Positions 61,541 through 64,000 of a DNA stretch of 64,000 nucleotides are shown here, one piece after another. The DNA is taken from positions 19,632,001 to 19,696,000 of the forward strand of contig NC_090291.1 in assembly GCF_037392515.1 (NCBI RefSeq). Reading direction: 5' to 3'. Made by a program: the position numbers and the translations under genes. Numbering within the stretch: position 1 is the stretch's first letter; every line of letters starts with the position of its first letter. This DNA comes from Haliotis asinina. Taxonomy: Eukaryota > Mollusca > Gastropoda > Lepetellida > Haliotidae. Below the pieces are notes generated by a model. It had not been told where the DNA came from, ran no database searches, and saw only the letters and a program-made list of their open reading frames with translations.

Positions 61541-61815
61541 AGTGAGTGAGTGAGTTTAGTTTTACGCCGCACTCAGCAATATTACAGCTATATGGCGGCG
61601 GTCTGTAAATAATCGAGTCTGGACCAGACAATCCAGTGATCAACAACATGAGCATCGATCTGCGCAATTGGGAACCGATGACATGTGTCAACCAAGTCAG
61701 CGAGCCTGACCACCCGATCCCGTTAGTCGCCTCTTACGACAAGCTGAGTCGCCTTTTATGGCAAGCATGGGTTGCTGAAGGTCTATTCTACCCCGGGTAG
61801 ACCTTCACGGGTCTG
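61541..61815 (-). repeat. Long SINE-like element, best full-length copy
   Basis: Runs from GAGTGAGTGAGTGAGTTTAG to CTACCCCGGGTAGACCTTCA and CGGGTCT without visible gaps. Most other copies are fragments of this sequence. The head end contains an inverted repeat (AGGTCTA...TAGACCT). GATGACATGTGTCAACCA and GGACCAGACAATCC are the best-conserved words. Confidence 0.93.
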
Positions 61816-62229
61816 GTGGAAGATGTTATTGTGGAAGATGTTATTGTTCATTCCTTGCCAAGAAACTGTTACCACAAACTACCAGCTTTTCCAGGATAAG
61901 CCGAATGGCGCTCGTACCTGTGTCGTGGCCATGTTTGCGACTAGTATAGGTTCCGTTTCACCCAAAGTAGTTTCACCATGTTGTTTCATCACACTTCCAA
62001 ACTAGGTCAGACAGACAGACAGTCAGACAGAGACAGGCAAAGAATTCTATATAATCGTCTCACTTCTGTACAACATGATATTTTAACATATATATATGGC
62101 ACATTAGTAGAAGCACAGGACAATCAGTGAAATAGCACATGAAACTCGTCCTAGACACAATCTGTACAACTGAACTCCCTATGACTAACATGAAGATTAC
62201 TTTCAAGTCTCACTGGGGCTAAACTAGTC

Positions 62230-62545
62230 ACGCAGAGCTCCAGATAAGGTGCGTGTTTGCGTATTTTACTCAATAAAAATTACATTTACTCAGTTAATTA
62301 CAAAAAATCTGGGAGGACAAAGAACGCATTAGATTCATTCAAACCCTAACAGGTCCGCAATACCTGGCGTACTTTACTCAGTTAACAATGGCTTACAAAC
62401 GATGCGTCGGGGCGCCCAAACTCTACAACAGCATTAGCAAATGTTAGGCGATGCCTATATATACATATACTATTATAGCCGCAGCTTCTGTCCGGAGTTT
62501 ACTTTAACAGTCACATGACTTCCATGTTGAATATTTAAAAATGGC
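62230..62545 (+). repeat. Dispersed repeat shared with 14235-14530
   Basis: CAGAGCTCCAGATAAGGTGC, GTTTGCGTATTTTACTC, TTCTGTCCGGAGTTTACTT and CATGACTTCCATGTTGAAT in the same order as the other copy. Confidence 0.7.
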
Positions 62546-64000
62546 TACCAACTAGTTAAACAAACTATAACACCAATGTTAGATTTCATATTTTTCCAAA
62601 TATTTTCCCCGACCAAAGGACGACCTTACTTATTTAATACACATTCGCCTCGGAGGCCACACGTCTAAAACTGTACTGACTAGCGACCATTTATCGCCCT
62701 TTTTAAACGGTTTTTAACGATTTGCTACACAATTACTTAAAGGGGCACTGATGCGGAGCATTTTCCGTGGACTGGTGTAAACTTTTGTTATTGTTTTTCT
62801 CCCGTGAGTACCCGGATGATATCCCAGAATTCGTGACTGGTTCGTGACCTCTGCTGCGCAGTCCGTAAGCGCAATTGATAGTTTAATTATAGACAGATCA
62901 ACTGAGGTGAAGTCAATTGTACTTCATTACAAATGTATTATGAAAACAAATGAAACACTTTGAAGGTTAATCATCTGCCAGTGGTAGAAATGGTAAAAAA
63001 CTATTAGGACGGAAAAATAACGAAGCCAATGTACGTCTCTATATTTTGTCTCATAACCCTAATTAGTTTATTGTCATATTTGTATGATTCTGAAAATTAA
63101 TAAAAGAACACACGATTTGCTTATACTCATAGTAAATTTCTAACATAACAGCAACATTTCTACATTGTATAGATTGCCAATGTGGATCCTATTTCACATA
63201 CATACGCGATCTAGTGTGTGTTTTCTGTCATACAGATTCTGCTGAATGCTACAACAAATAAATTAAAACAAAATGCAAACAATGAACGTAAAACAGACTA
63301 ATTTTATAGCAACAGTGTCAGGCTACTACCTTGTTTAGGAATGTATCCATTAATATCCACGTAAAAGAAATCGTATTCCATTCATCTGCAGCTGGTAAAT
63401 AATCCTGCTCTGTGTCGCGTGTCTTACAACTGTCTCATTTGCAAGTAACACATCGTTTCACGTCTTTCGTTGGTGAAAACTAGATAAACCTCTCATTGGT
63501 CTCCCAAGATAGCACACCTGGCAACTAATTGTATGATGTCCACTATTCTAAGTAATTTAGTTGACCAATATTGAGCAATCAATCAATCAACGCAAGGGTG
63601 GTTAATTCTTTGAAGGGAGGATGTTGTTTTTGCACTCACACTTTACGACAGGGTGTAGTCATCTACACACACTGCCTTTTGACAAATCCGCTAGAAGAAC
63701 AAAAGTAATTAATCAATCAGTGTGTTATCGGTTAATCCTTCGATCGATGTTTTTGTAACTCAGGTGATAAACCCTCTTGCATCACTTACATGCACATATT
63801 ACATAACATACAATACATTTGCCATTACAGACCTTAATTTATACTGTTGAGTATTTACTCCAGACAGGAGAAATGCCAAATGGGAACCTTTGTTGAGTAA
63901 CCGAAGTGGTGTTGCTACTAATTATACCTGTTATAAATTCATGAATTGACCATCAAGAGAATGATGACAAATAACACGTGTAGGTTTACACCATCAAACG

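Larger units (their letters stand above)
58441..64000. other. Right flank, no gene recognised
   Basis: Contains two long SINE-like elements, short tandem repeats near 60270-60520 and a dispersed repeat at 62230. The stretches 59020-60230 and 62550-64000 show nothing I can name. Confidence 0.55.

Overview
The window is animal nuclear DNA, most likely from a gastropod mollusc and probably an abalone (Haliotis). It has split genes with small exons, GT-AG introns, long introns full of minisatellites, a Tc1/mariner transposon, and about thirty copies of a SINE-like repeat. I remember that repeat as abundant in abalone sequences, but I could not check this.

All recognisable host genes lie on the minus strand. 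They form one head-to-tail tandem array of four paralogues, called here SPH-A (35397-50352), SPH-B (21753-31344), SPH-C (7508-17455, a broken remnant) and SPH-D (576-2110, running off the left edge). Each has the same plan. A signal-peptide exon ends in (F/M)-x-FKP. A 37-residue cysteine module follows, with spacing C-x6-C-x5-C-x10-C-x5-C-C in SPH-A and a clip-like shape. Then come a variable number of EGF-like domains, one exon each and all phase 1-1: seven in A, three in B, one in C, none in D. The C-terminus is a chymotrypsin-fold domain spread over five exons. Wherever the catalytic positions can be seen they are replaced: His57 by Tyr or Phe, Asp102 by Asn, Ser195 by Asn (GDNGG/GDNGA). 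These are secreted serine protease homologues with no predicted catalysis. Splicing the exons I identified gives open frames of 599 aa (A) and 445 aa (B). SPH-C has an in-frame stop, has lost cysteines and lacks four protease exons. SPH-D is cut by the window edge.

Layout. 1-2110: 5' half of SPH-D. 2111-7507: intergenic, with a 67-bp tandem repeat, a foldback MITE and SINEs. 7508-17455: SPH-C remnant, with an apparently intact Tc1 element (11756-13052) and several inverted-repeat elements in its introns. 17456-21752: intergenic, with foldbacks and a 41-bp minisatellite. 21753-31344: SPH-B. 31345-35396: SINE-rich intergenic. 35397-50352: SPH-A, whose introns between EGF exons carry several unrelated minisatellites. 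53165-58440: a large 31/32-bp satellite with higher-order structure. 58441-64000: no gene recognised.

The paralogues share domain order, intron positions and phases, so they arose by tandem duplication. The symmetrical EGF exons were then gained or lost without breaking the frame. The function is not known from sequence. Clip-domain serine protease homologues in arthropods act as non-catalytic cofactors in immune cascades, so a secreted binding or cofactor role is a reasonable inference, no more.
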